Assembly: GCF_907164905.1 (NCBI RefSeq)
Contig: NZ_CAJRAF010000001.1
Location: 779,001 to 843,000 of the forward strand
Source of the DNA: Dyadobacter sp. CECT 9275
GTDB taxonomy: Bacteria; Bacteroidota; Bacteroidia; Cytophagales; Spirosomataceae
Length of the DNA: 64,000 bases
Direction of reading: 5' to 3'
Positions 17,185 through 26,008 of the stretch are shown in pieces. The notes beneath the pieces were generated by a model. The model had not been told where the DNA came from. It saw only the letters and a program-made list of their open reading frames with translations, and searched no databases. The position numbers and the translations under genes were made by a program. Position 1 is the stretch's first letter; every line of letters starts with the position of its first letter.

Positions 17185-18330
17185 ATGAAAAAAGTATTTT
17201 ATGCCGGCGTAACCGGGATTGTGATTTATGAAATAGCCAGCGTTTATTTCATTACCCCACTTCCGGGAAGTCAGAATCTAAATAGTATAGAACTAGCTTA
17301 TTTTCTTCAGAGCTGGCGCTGGGTATTCAGGATCATCCTCTGGGTACTCGTATTGGCTGGCGGGGCCGCCGTTGTAAACAAGAAACCAATCTGGTTTCCT
17401 CTGGCTATGCTGGTGATGGCCCTGGGAATTACCTATGCCACTCATTATATCATGTCGGCAGATAAGATGTTTTATCAGCCTGTAAGACTGGAACACGAAA
17501 TATCCGAAGAAAGTGTCGTTCACCAGGACAGGCTGGTACTCGGTATTTATGAAAACGGAGAGGCCAAGGCGTACCCCATTCAGTACCTGGGTTATCACCA
17601 TCAGGTAAGAGATGTGATAGGCGGAAAGTCTGTGATGGTTACTTACTGTACGGCATGCCGGACAGGCCGGGTTTACGAGCCGTTGATCAACAACAGGGAG
17701 GAAGTTTTTACACTGGTTGGCATGGATCATTTTAACGCCCTGTTTGAAGATGCAACCACCGGGAGCTGGTGGCGCCAGGTGAACGGAGAAGCAGTAACAG
17801 GTGTATTAAAGGGTCAGCGTTTGCAGGAATTCCCAAGTATACAAACATCCCTGGGACAGTGGCTGAAGATGTATCCTGATAGCAGGATCATGCAGCCCGA
17901 TCCCAGGTTCCAGGACGAATATGACCTCCTCAGTAAGTATGAAAACGGGTGGGGCAGTACAGGGCTGACCACAAGGGATTCGGTTTCATGGAGGGATAAG
18001 TCTTGGGTGGTGGGAGTAAAAATTGGGAAGGATACCAAAGCGTTGGACTGGAACCAGTTACTAAGGGAACGTCTGGTGGAAACTACAGTCGGCCGGACGC
18101 CTGTATTGGTAGCTTTGGGGAGTGACAACGGCAGTTTTTTTGCTTTTAAAAGAAATACACCTGCCGACCGCTTTACACTTAGAAATGATACCCTCTACTG
18201 CCGCGGAGAAGCTTATAATCTGCTGGGAAAAAATGTAAAACTTTCGGCAAAAGGTCTGGAGATGGTAAGCGCCTATCAGGAATTCTGGCATAGCTGGCGT
18301 ACGTTTAATCCCGCAACAGAGCGGTATTAA
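17185..18330 (+). CDS. DUF3179 domain-containing membrane protein
   Basis: A 381-residue protein with three N-terminal membrane helices (about 5-22, 45-63, 70-88) followed by a DUF3179 domain. Family landmarks are YCTACRTGRVYEP, with a CxxC pair, and GSWWRQVNGEAVTG. The function of DUF3179 is not established; the CxxC after a thiol-like Y suggests redox or metal chemistry, which is inference. It stands as a single gene after its own promoter-like site. Confidence 0.85.
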   Translation: MKKVFYAGVTGIVIYEIASVYFITPLPGSQNLNSIELAYFLQSWRWVFRIILWVLVLAGGAAVVNKKPIWFPLAMLVMALGITYATHYIMSADKMFYQPVRLEHEISEESVVHQDRLVLGIYENGEAKAYPIQYLGYHHQVRDVIGGKSVMVTYCTACRTGRVYEPLINNREEVFTLVGMDHFNALFEDATTGSWWRQVNGEAVTGVLKGQRLQEFPSIQTSLGQWLKMYPDSRIMQPDPRFQDEYDLLSKYENGWGSTGLTTRDSVSWRDKSWVVGVKIGKDTKALDWNQLLRERLVETTVGRTPVLVALGSDNGSFFAFKRNTPADRFTLRNDTLYCRGEAYNLLGKNVKLSAKGLEMVSAYQEFWHSWRTFNPATERY

Positions 18331-18482
18331 CCATTTGCCGCCCCCGATCATAAGAGGGTCCAGCACCTCTGAAAGGAAGGGCAGCGTTTTAACCAGGTTA
18401 GATAACACTACCAATAATTACTAAGGTAAATACTTGATGGGCGGATTTTTTATTGGTAAAGATTGAAATAAGCCAGCACATT

Positions 18483-18512
18483 TTGTCTGTCCGACTATAT
18501 CTGCGATCTTTG
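18483..18512 (+). promoter_or_regulatory. Candidate promoter for the NAD-dependent epimerase gene
   Basis: TTG at 18483-18485, a 19-base spacer and GATCTTTG at 18505-18512 (one mismatch to TAnnTTTG), giving a short leader before the ATG at 18533. The spacing fits the Bacteroidota sigma-ABfr pattern. Confidence 0.5.
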
Positions 18513-18532
18513 AACGTACTGTTTTTAGCTAT

Positions 18533-19531
18533 ATGAAGATTTTGATTACCGGTGTTACCGGCCTGGTGGGAAGTGCAACGGCCAGGCGTTTTCTGTCCGG
18601 GGGGCATACTGTTTATGCACTTTTCAGGCCCGGATCAGACAGGACCCTGCTGGTCGACGTGGAGGAAAATATTCATTGGGTCGAAGGAGATGTATTGGAT
18701 ATCAGTTCATTAGAGAGAGCCGTGCAAGGCATGGATTATGTGATACATGCGGCTGCTGTGGTGTCCTTTGTACCCCGCGACAGAGCTACGATGTACAAGG
18801 TTAATCATGAAGGAACAGCCAATGTTGTTAACATCTGTCTGAAATATAAAACCCGTAAATTGTGCCACGTCAGCAGTATAGCTGCGTTGGGCAGGCCAGA
18901 TCCCCGCAAAGTTCAGCCGGGGCGGGAAATTGTGCTGGACGAGAGCCAGCGCTGGGAAGATTCGCCCGAAAATTCGGAATATGCCAAATCCAAGCATCTT
19001 GCCGAATTGGAGGTGTGGCGGGGTATTGCGGAAGGGCTTGACGCAGTTATTGTAAATCCGGTTTTGATTTTGGGAGAAGGCGACTGGACAAAAAGCAGCA
19101 CCCAGATTTTCAGATACGTTTATCAGCAAAAACCTTTTTACACCGGGGGAGTCTCCAATTATGTAGATGTAAATGACGTGGCGGAGGTGATTTTTCAGCT
19201 CCTGTTTTCAGATATTTCCGCTGAGCGTTTTCTGCTTTCGGCCGGCAGTATTTCTTATCAGGAACTATTCTTTCTGATTGCCGACACAATGAAAAAAAGG
19301 AGGCCTTATCTGAAAGTCGGAAGAAGGCTCTCAGGGATTATATGGCGGATCGAAGCCGTACGCACGTGGTTGCTTGGAACCAAGCCGCTGATCACCAAAG
19401 AAACCGCCCAATCCGGGGTCAGATTGATCAGATATGATAATTCGAAAATTAAAAATGCGTTAGGATTTAGGTTTCAGGCAATTGAGAATACTGTGGCCCG
19501 GGTAAGTGAAAGTTTACTAGCCCGGATTTGA
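18533..19531 (+). CDS. NAD-dependent epimerase/dehydratase family (extended SDR)
   Basis: A 332-residue extended short-chain dehydrogenase resembling dihydroflavonol-4-reductase-like proteins. The cofactor-binding GVTGLVGS lies at residues 7-14, VIHAAA further on, and the catalytic Y-x-x-x-K is seen in EYAKSKHLAE. HVSSIAALG provides the serine. Substrate is unknown; related genes in this phylum are often linked to sterol-like, hopanoid or sugar metabolism, but nothing nearby supports one of these. Confidence 0.88.
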   Translation: MKILITGVTGLVGSATARRFLSGGHTVYALFRPGSDRTLLVDVEENIHWVEGDVLDISSLERAVQGMDYVIHAAAVVSFVPRDRATMYKVNHEGTANVVNICLKYKTRKLCHVSSIAALGRPDPRKVQPGREIVLDESQRWEDSPENSEYAKSKHLAELEVWRGIAEGLDAVIVNPVLILGEGDWTKSSTQIFRYVYQQKPFYTGGVSNYVDVNDVAEVIFQLLFSDISAERFLLSAGSISYQELFFLIADTMKKRRPYLKVGRRLSGIIWRIEAVRTWLLGTKPLITKETAQSGVRLIRYDNSKIKNALGFRFQAIENTVARVSESLLARI

Positions 19532-19696
19532 TAAAAGAGGAATTATTTCTAACTTTCTTACATTATTCATTCAGAAATCATTGAAAACGGCAGGGAGATT
19601 CCGCTTAAATATGGTTTTATTTGAAACCAAAATTCCGGCTTCCGTTAAATGATTATTCAGGTTCGTTAGCCTCTAACTCTAACCCACTCAATTGGT

Positions 19697-21103
19697 ATGA
19701 TGGAGAAAAATTTCGGGGAAAGAAAGGATTATTGGAAAGAAACACTGCTCCGGTTTGAAAGAATGCTGAAAACCAGCGAGCAGGAGTTTTTTGATTTGGA
19801 AACTTATGAAAGGGTAACGGGCCATTACATCGAAAAAGGAGACTGGGATAAGGCTTATCAGGCATGCGAACGGGGACTGGCGGATTATCCTTATTCACTT
19901 GACCTGCTTTTGAATAAAGTGCAGCTTCATGCCAACCGCGGAGAACATGAGCAGGCACTGGAAATGCTGGAACGTGCCTCACTATTCCATCCGGGAGATA
20001 TTGAGATTTCTTATATGCAGGTCGCAATATCCAATATGATGGGCGAATACGAAGAGGCAATTGAACAGTTGGAAAATTTGCTGAACCGTGTTGATGATAA
20101 AGATGAGATATATTTTCAGATCGGTCAGACGTATCAGAATTGGGGTAAACTGGAAGAAGCGGTTCGCTATTACAAAAGATCTTTGAGGAACAATCTGGAT
20201 AATGAAAATGCCTTGTATGAACTGGCGCACTGCCTGGAAATGCTGGGACAACTGGAAAGTCATCTGGAATATTATACCGAGCTGGTAGACAGAGCACCGT
20301 TTTCTCAGCATGCATGGTATAACCTGGGTATAGCGTATAGCAAGCTAGAACGTTATGAAGATGCAGTACAGGCTTATGAATATGCCACCCTGATCAAGGA
20401 TGATTTTGGTTCTGCGTTTTTCCAGTTAGGCAATTCCTACATGAGCCTGGAAAAATATGAAGATGCCAAAGCACAGTATATCAGGGCCATTGAACTGGAA
20501 GGAGAGCAGCCGGAAACCTGCTGCTGCTTGGCGACCTGTTATGAGAAATTGGGTGAATTTGAGACTGCGATCAGATACTACCGTCAGACGGTCAAGCTGG
20601 ATTCCCAGTGGGACGATGGCTGGTATGGGCTGGGAATTTGTTTCAACGAGCTGGGCCGCTGGTATGAAGCCGTAGGTTTTATCCGGAAGGCAATCCAGAT
20701 CACAGAGCTGAATCCTGACTACTGGCTGGCGCTGGCTGAAACGGAGTTTAAAGTAGGAAATGTAATCTCGGCTTTCGAAGCCTTTGAAAAAGCCGCAGAA
20801 ATTGAGCCTTCCAATCCGGATATCTGGCTCAAATGGTCTTACGTACTTTTTGAACAAGGCAATTATGCCAGAGCTTGTGACCTTTTGCAGGCAGCTATTG
20901 ACGACATGCCCGAGGAAGCGGATCTGTATTACCGCATGGCTGTTTATCAGATTCATTCAGGGGATTACCGCGAAGCTTTAATTAATCTTGAAGCCGCGCT
21001 CACGCTGGACTATGACGCACATATCCAGTTATTTGATTTCTTTCCGGACCTCGAAAAGCAGAAGGCGCTCTACCGTATTATTGAGCAATACCGCGAAAAA
21101 TAG
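19697..21103 (+). CDS. Tetratricopeptide repeat protein
   Basis: A 468-residue soluble protein made of about eleven to twelve TPR units (for example HAWYNLGIAYSKLERYEDAV, GSAFFQLGNSYMSLEKYEDA). It lacks a signal peptide and is acidic, so it is probably a cytoplasmic scaffold. It opens with two ATGs (19697 and 19700), either of which may be used. Its stop codon abuts the stop of the converging GT9 gene with no base between. Confidence 0.88.
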   Translation: MMEKNFGERKDYWKETLLRFERMLKTSEQEFFDLETYERVTGHYIEKGDWDKAYQACERGLADYPYSLDLLLNKVQLHANRGEHEQALEMLERASLFHPGDIEISYMQVAISNMMGEYEEAIEQLENLLNRVDDKDEIYFQIGQTYQNWGKLEEAVRYYKRSLRNNLDNENALYELAHCLEMLGQLESHLEYYTELVDRAPFSQHAWYNLGIAYSKLERYEDAVQAYEYATLIKDDFGSAFFQLGNSYMSLEKYEDAKAQYIRAIELEGEQPETCCCLATCYEKLGEFETAIRYYRQTVKLDSQWDDGWYGLGICFNELGRWYEAVGFIRKAIQITELNPDYWLALAETEFKVGNVISAFEAFEKAAEIEPSNPDIWLKWSYVLFEQGNYARACDLLQAAIDDMPEEADLYYRMAVYQIHSGDYREALINLEAALTLDYDAHIQLFDFFPDLEKQKALYRIIEQYREK

Positions 21104-22099
21104 TTATTTTAGGATATCCAGAAACTGGCTTGTCCGAATTTCATTTGCACAACGGAAATGCCCTTCGGGGCATTTTTTGTGCCCGTGCAGGCCACAGGGA
21201 CGGCAATAAAGTTTTTCGGAAACCTCTATCAGGTGTGAGGAGTCGGACAATGGGCCGAACCCGAATTCCGGGATAGTTGAACAGAAAACAGCCGCCACAG
21301 GTGCATTCATAGCCGAGCTGATGTGCATAGGAGCAGAATCGTTCACATAATTCATGACTGCACTTTTCATCAACGCAGCCGACTCCAGAAAGGAAAGCTT
21401 CCCACACAGGTTTTCCGTTCTGGCCGGTAAATCCGACTGGTTTTTAATGCGATCTCCTAACTCCCGGTCGGTGGGTGCACCCAGTAAATAGATTGTATAG
21501 TTTTCGGGAAGGCTATTGATCAGGTCAATCCAGCCTTCCTGAGGGTATTGTTTTGTGAACCATACCGACGACGGAGCGATGCAGACATAAGGTGTTTGCT
21601 GATAGGCCCGTACGGTTGTAAAATCATCTTTGGATGGGTGCAGTCTGGGTTTCAGGCAAGGGTAACTGGTAAGTCCGTTCAGTAAGGAATAATTTCTCCG
21701 GATCTCGTGCACACCGTTTTCAATACTATGTACAGCCTTATGGGTAAAGAGGAACGAAAAAGGGTTTTTATCGAAACCCACTCTGATGGGCGCCCCTGAA
21801 AAGCCAGTGAGTATGCCTGTCGCTCCAAATCGCTGTAAGTTGATAACCCAGTCATAATTTTCTTTCCTGATTTGTTTCAGGAGCTGCCATAAGCTTTTAA
21901 ACTTTTCTTCTTTCTTCTTCCAGATCAGTACATTTCTCAGGTAAGGATGATTGTGCAGCAGACCTTCATTTCCTTTTCGGACTAAAAAGTCTATCTGCGC
22001 ATCAGGATCGGCCAGATGCAATGTCTCAATCAGTGACGTAGCCAGGATCACATCGCCAATAAAAGCAGTTTGTATAACCAGGATGCGCTTTGGACTCAT
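21104..22099 (-). CDS. Glycosyltransferase family 9 (ADP-heptose:LPS heptosyltransferase-like)
   Basis: A 331-residue GT-B enzyme. The N-terminal ILVIQTAFIGDVILATSLIE is the acceptor-side motif, APSSVWFTKQYPQEGW lies in the linker to the donor half, and NDSAPMHISSAMNAP is the nucleotide-sugar binding loop. Such enzymes add heptose or a similar sugar to lipopolysaccharide. A cysteine-rich C-terminal stretch (RPCGLHGHKKCPEGHFRC) recurs in Bacteroidota members. It is divergent from the M16 peptidase gene. Confidence 0.9.
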   Translation of the reverse strand: MSPKRILVIQTAFIGDVILATSLIETLHLADPDAQIDFLVRKGNEGLLHNHPYLRNVLIWKKKEEKFKSLWQLLKQIRKENYDWVINLQRFGATGILTGFSGAPIRVGFDKNPFSFLFTHKAVHSIENGVHEIRRNYSLLNGLTSYPCLKPRLHPSKDDFTTVRAYQQTPYVCIAPSSVWFTKQYPQEGWIDLINSLPENYTIYLLGAPTDRELGDRIKNQSDLPARTENLCGKLSFLESAALMKSAVMNYVNDSAPMHISSAMNAPVAAVFCSTIPEFGFGPLSDSSHLIEVSEKLYCRPCGLHGHKKCPEGHFRCANEIRTSQFLDILK

Positions 22100-22129
22100 G
22101 TTGGATAACAGTGTTTACGCAAAAGTCTG

Positions 22130-22137
22130 TAATTTTG
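22130..22137 (+). promoter_or_regulatory. Candidate -7 element (TAATTTTG) for the M16 peptidase gene
   Basis: Exact TAnnTTTG match about 47 bp before the ATG at 22184, in the divergent gap with the GT9 gene. Confidence 0.4.
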
Positions 22138-22183
22138 CAGATATCACCGTAAATTATTGGTGAGTATTTTGTGTTAACATGGA

Positions 22184-23479
22184 ATGAAGAGAAATAGCAT
22201 ACGCAAACAGATTATCCCGAAGGCCTCCTCCTTATTGCTGACAGAAGAGTACCAGCTTCATACCCTTGCTAACGGTATCAGGATCGCCCACAAGCAGGTA
22301 CCGTATACCCAGATCGCCCATTGCGGTATTATGTTGGATATCGGTAGCCGCGATGAGCAGCCGCATCAGCAGGGACTGGCTCATTTTTGGGAGCATATGG
22401 CCTTCAAAGGAACTGAAAAGCGCAGTTCCTATCATATCATCAACAGACTTGAAAACGTAGGGGGTGAACTTAACGCCTACACAACCAAAGAAAAGATCTG
22501 CTTTCATGCATCCGTCCTGGACGATCATTTTGAAAAGGCGACGGATCTGCTGGCGGATATAGCTTTTCATTCGGTTTTCCCGGAGAAGCAGCTTGAGCGG
22601 GAAAGGAACGTGATTCTGGAAGAAATGTCCATGTATCTGGATTCTCCGGAAGATGCCATTCAGGATGATTTTGACCAGCTGGTATTTCCTGATCATGCAT
22701 TGGGAAATAATATTCTGGGCACCATCGAAACCGTTAACTCCTTCGGAAGGGAGCATCTCTTTGAATTTATCAATCAAAATATCGATACCGAACGGATTGT
22801 TTTTTCTTCCGTCAGCCGCCTGCCTTTTACAAAGGTTATTCGCGTGGCGGAGAAGTATCTGGGAGAAATTGAGCATCGTACTACATCCAGGATTAGAAAA
22901 GCTCCTGATTCGTATGTTCCCGTAACCCAGAAAAAAGAGAAGTCCATTACGCAAGCCCAGTGCGCCATGGGACAACCCGCTTATCCCTTGCAGGATGATA
23001 AACGACTTCCGTTTTTCATGCTTGTGAATTTGTTGGGTGGCCCTGGCATGAACTCCCGGTTTAATTTGTCGCTCCGCGAAAAATATGGGTTTGTATATTC
23101 CATTGAAGGGAATTACACGCCTTATCTGGATACAGGTTTTATGGGCATATTTTTCGGTACTGAGCACAAGCAGCTTTCCAAAAGCATTTCGCTGATCAAC
23201 AAGGAATTGAAAAGAATCAGAGAAGTACCGTTGACAACATTGCAACTTCACCAGACAAAGGTGCAGCTCATGGGCCAGCTGGCCATGTCGGAAGAAAGCA
23301 ATATGAGCTTTATGCTGATGATGGCCAAGAGCCTGATTGATACCGGTCGGGTAGATTCACTTCCGGAGATATTCGCGGAGATACAGCAAATTTCATCCCT
23401 GCAGTTGCAGGATATTGCACAGGAGATGTTCAATGAGCAAAATTTCAGTTATCTGACCTTCCTTCCAGAACAGGATTAA
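22184..23479 (+). CDS. M16 family (insulinase-like) zinc peptidase
   Basis: A 431-residue single-unit M16 peptidase. The inverted zinc motif H-x-x-E-H is at residues 67-71 (HFWEH) and the third ligand Glu in the RNVILEEMSMY helix. It lacks a signal peptide, so it is likely cytoplasmic; members resemble processing peptidase beta subunits. An R/Y-type partner is not adjacent, but another M16 gene with an intact zinc motif is at 26009-27274. Confidence 0.92.
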   Translation: MKRNSIRKQIIPKASSLLLTEEYQLHTLANGIRIAHKQVPYTQIAHCGIMLDIGSRDEQPHQQGLAHFWEHMAFKGTEKRSSYHIINRLENVGGELNAYTTKEKICFHASVLDDHFEKATDLLADIAFHSVFPEKQLERERNVILEEMSMYLDSPEDAIQDDFDQLVFPDHALGNNILGTIETVNSFGREHLFEFINQNIDTERIVFSSVSRLPFTKVIRVAEKYLGEIEHRTTSRIRKAPDSYVPVTQKKEKSITQAQCAMGQPAYPLQDDKRLPFFMLVNLLGGPGMNSRFNLSLREKYGFVYSIEGNYTPYLDTGFMGIFFGTEHKQLSKSISLINKELKRIREVPLTTLQLHQTKVQLMGQLAMSEESNMSFMLMMAKSLIDTGRVDSLPEIFAEIQQISSLQLQDIAQEMFNEQNFSYLTFLPEQD

Positions 23480-23592
23480 TGGCTGGGGGTAACTGTTAAG
23501 TCAAACCTGATTTGAAAGGTACCTGTATTTAAATTGCTGGAAGCCAGATACCCAGGCTTGACTCTTTCCCGATAACCTAACACTGCGTTACC

Positions 23593-23626
23593 AACCGCCT
23601 TCTGTATATTCTGAGGGCGGTTTTTT
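23593..23626 (+). terminator. Terminator between the M16 peptidase and phosphoesterase genes
   Basis: AACCGCC and GGCGGTT arms with a 16-base loop and six T. It sits about 115 bp after the peptidase stop; the stretch before it holds no open frame. Confidence 0.75.
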
Positions 23627-23709
23627 ACATCCGTTTTGCGGAAAAGTAGCCTTTCCAGGGTGTTTTTGCGTAAACTATATGTGATTACACCAATTATTCT
23701 GACTATTTC

Positions 23710-25041
23710 GTGATGCGTGCAAATTATTATTTAAAAAGTTATTGCCGATTCTTTTGTATTAATTTTCTCCTTGTACTTGGTTTAGTTTCCGGACACCGGG
23801 TGCTTGCTCAAAATACTGCAAATCCCTACCAGCCTGCTGCCCAGCCCGACAGGATTATCCTGAATGTTACGCAGGATCCGTCCACCTCTATGGGTGTTAA
23901 CTGGCGTACAAGCGATTCGGTAAAAGAAAGTTTTGCCGAGATTGCGATCGCAAGCCCTGATCCGCGTTTTGTAAACAAAGTCAAAAAAAATACCGCCAAA
24001 ACCGAAACCTTACAACTCGAAGGTATCCTGGCAAGTTATCATTCGGTCGTTTTTGACAACCTGGTCCCCAATACCAAATATGCCTACCGCGTAGGGCAGG
24101 GTGAAACCTGGAGCGAATGGATTCATTTTAATACCGCTGGGAAACCGGGCGAAAAATTTTCGTTTATCTATTATGGTGACGTGCAGACCAATATCCGTTC
24201 ATTATGGTCGCGCGTAGCACGTGACGCTTATGCAAAAGCTCCGGATGCCGTATTGATGATGTATGCGGGAGATCTTATCAACCGTGCTAACCGGGATGTG
24301 GAATGGGGCGACTGGTTTGAGGCGGGTGGTTTTATTCACAGTATGATTCCGGGATTTCCTTCGCCGGGTAATCACGACCACTATGACGGCCCGGATGGCA
24401 AAACGCTGACTTCCATTTTCTGGCGTCCACAGTTTGTACTTCCTGAAAATGGTCCTGCTGGATTGGAAGAAACATGTTATTATTCAGACATTCAAGGGAT
24501 GCGTTTCATTTCGCTGAATTCGGATCTGGCCGAAGAGTCGGACGAGTTCCTGGAGAAACAAAAGGTCTGGATGGAAAAGGTATTAAGTAACAACCCAAAC
24601 CGCTGGACCTGCGTAACTTTTCATCATCCCATTTATTCGCCCAAGTCGACAAGGGACAATAAGCGCATGCGTGAAACTTTTAAACCGCTTTTTGATCAAT
24701 ATAAAGTTGACCTGGTACTCCAGGGGCACGATCATACCTATGCCCGCGGAATGGCGAAAATCCCGATGGCAAAGAAAGGAGAAACCTCAGGAACCATGTA
24801 TGTGGTATCTGTGAGCGGACCTAAAATGACTGATTCCAATGTAGAAAAGCGTGACTGGATGGATCGTTCAGCGCTTTACACCCAGTTGTACCATGTCGTA
24901 AAGGTAGAAAAGGATAAACTTACCTTTGAAAGTTATACGGCTACCGGAGAGCTTTACGATGCTTTTGATCTTTTAAAACAAAAGGGAAAAATTAATAAAC
25001 TTGTTGACAGGATACCTGCCAATGTTCCTGAGAGAAGATAA
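23710..25041 (+). CDS. Secreted metallophosphoesterase (purple acid phosphatase-like)
   Basis: A 443-residue phosphoesterase with a signal peptide ending about residue 33 (GHRVLAQ). Residues about 45-145 form a fibronectin III-like N-terminal domain, as in purple acid phosphatases. The dinuclear metal motifs follow in order: YYGDVQ, YAGDLI, GNHDHYD, TFHHPIYS and QGHDHTY. It probably releases phosphate from organic esters outside the inner membrane. The next gene starts 38 bp later on the same strand. Confidence 0.9.
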   Translation: MMRANYYLKSYCRFFCINFLLVLGLVSGHRVLAQNTANPYQPAAQPDRIILNVTQDPSTSMGVNWRTSDSVKESFAEIAIASPDPRFVNKVKKNTAKTETLQLEGILASYHSVVFDNLVPNTKYAYRVGQGETWSEWIHFNTAGKPGEKFSFIYYGDVQTNIRSLWSRVARDAYAKAPDAVLMMYAGDLINRANRDVEWGDWFEAGGFIHSMIPGFPSPGNHDHYDGPDGKTLTSIFWRPQFVLPENGPAGLEETCYYSDIQGMRFISLNSDLAEESDEFLEKQKVWMEKVLSNNPNRWTCVTFHHPIYSPKSTRDNKRMRETFKPLFDQYKVDLVLQGHDHTYARGMAKIPMAKKGETSGTMYVVSVSGPKMTDSNVEKRDWMDRSALYTQLYHVVKVEKDKLTFESYTATGELYDAFDLLKQKGKINKLVDRIPANVPERR

Positions 25042-25079
25042 GATTGGATTTTTGCTGTTCAAAGTTTAAAACAGAAATA

Positions 25080-25997
25080 ATGAAAACCTATTGTTTATTC
25101 CTGAGCCTGGTGATATTTGCCTGCAATACTGCAAAAAAGGAAGAATCGAAATCAGACGAATTCCCACCTGAGCTTACCAATTTTGAAGCATATAGCGGAA
25201 ATCCGTTATTCGAAGGTGCTGGTGATTCGCTGAAATGGGATGAGAAAATCAGAGAGCGTGGTTTCATTCTTAAAGAAGATAGTACCTGGTATATGTGGTA
25301 TACCGGATATACCCGTAAAACGGGTGACGAAATAAAGTACCTTGGCCTGGCCACCTCACCAGACGGATTGAAATGGACACGATATACCGGAAATCCTATC
25401 TATACAAAGCTTTGGGTTGAGGATGTATTCGTAATGAAATCGGACAGCCTGTATTATATGTTTGCAGAAAGCAAGAATGATCTGGCACATCTGTTGACTT
25501 CCGCCGACAAAATTAACTGGACTGATCAGGGAGAGCTGGATATCCGGCTGAAAAATGGGCAGCCAATAGAAAAGGGCCCGCGGGGAACACCATCTGTCTG
25601 GAAAGAAGGAGATACCTGGTATCTGTTTTACGAAAGGAATGATGCCGCCGTCTGGCTGGCTACCTCGAAGGACTTAAAAACCTGGACCAATTATCAGGAT
25701 GAACCCGTTCTTGAGTGCGGGCCGGGGGAATATGACCGGTATGCGGTTGCAATGAATCAAATTGTCAAACATAACGGGCGCTATTATGCTTATTATCATG
25801 CTTCGGCTTTTAAGGACTGGCATGAGTGGTCTACCAATATAGCCGTGTCTGAGGACCTGATCCATTGGAAAAAGTACGACAAAAATCCCATACTGCGGGA
25901 TGATACTTCCAGTGGCTTAGTGGTAAACGATGGTAAGCAATACCGGTTGTACACCATGCATCCGGCGGTAAAAGTTTATTTTCCTAAGGGCAACTAA
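25080..25997 (+). CDS. Five-bladed beta-propeller glycosidase-like lipoprotein (GH43/GH130-like)
   Basis: A 305-residue lipoprotein; the ATG at 25080 gives MKTYCLFLSLVIFAC with Cys15 as lipid anchor, while the longer frame from 25044 hides the signal. The repeated GDTWYLFYER / DSLYYMFAES / HNGRYYAYYH blocks are propeller strands as in GH43, GH32 and GH130. The catalytic acids cannot be assigned with confidence. It follows the phosphoesterase in the same direction and converges on the second M16 gene, 11 bp apart. Confidence 0.78.
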   Translation: MKTYCLFLSLVIFACNTAKKEESKSDEFPPELTNFEAYSGNPLFEGAGDSLKWDEKIRERGFILKEDSTWYMWYTGYTRKTGDEIKYLGLATSPDGLKWTRYTGNPIYTKLWVEDVFVMKSDSLYYMFAESKNDLAHLLTSADKINWTDQGELDIRLKNGQPIEKGPRGTPSVWKEGDTWYLFYERNDAAVWLATSKDLKTWTNYQDEPVLECGPGEYDRYAVAMNQIVKHNGRYYAYYHASAFKDWHEWSTNIAVSEDLIHWKKYDKNPILRDDTSSGLVVNDGKQYRLYTMHPAVKVYFPKGN

Positions 25998-26008
25998 TCG
26001 TGTTTGGT

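Noticed and set aside
20426..20956. 176-codon minus-strand frame inside the TPR gene
   Set aside because: Shadow frame from the repeated TPR codon pattern; the plus-strand protein explains the sequence.
22232..23251. 339-codon minus-strand frame opposite the first M16 gene
   Set aside because: Long but featureless; the plus strand carries all M16 motifs.
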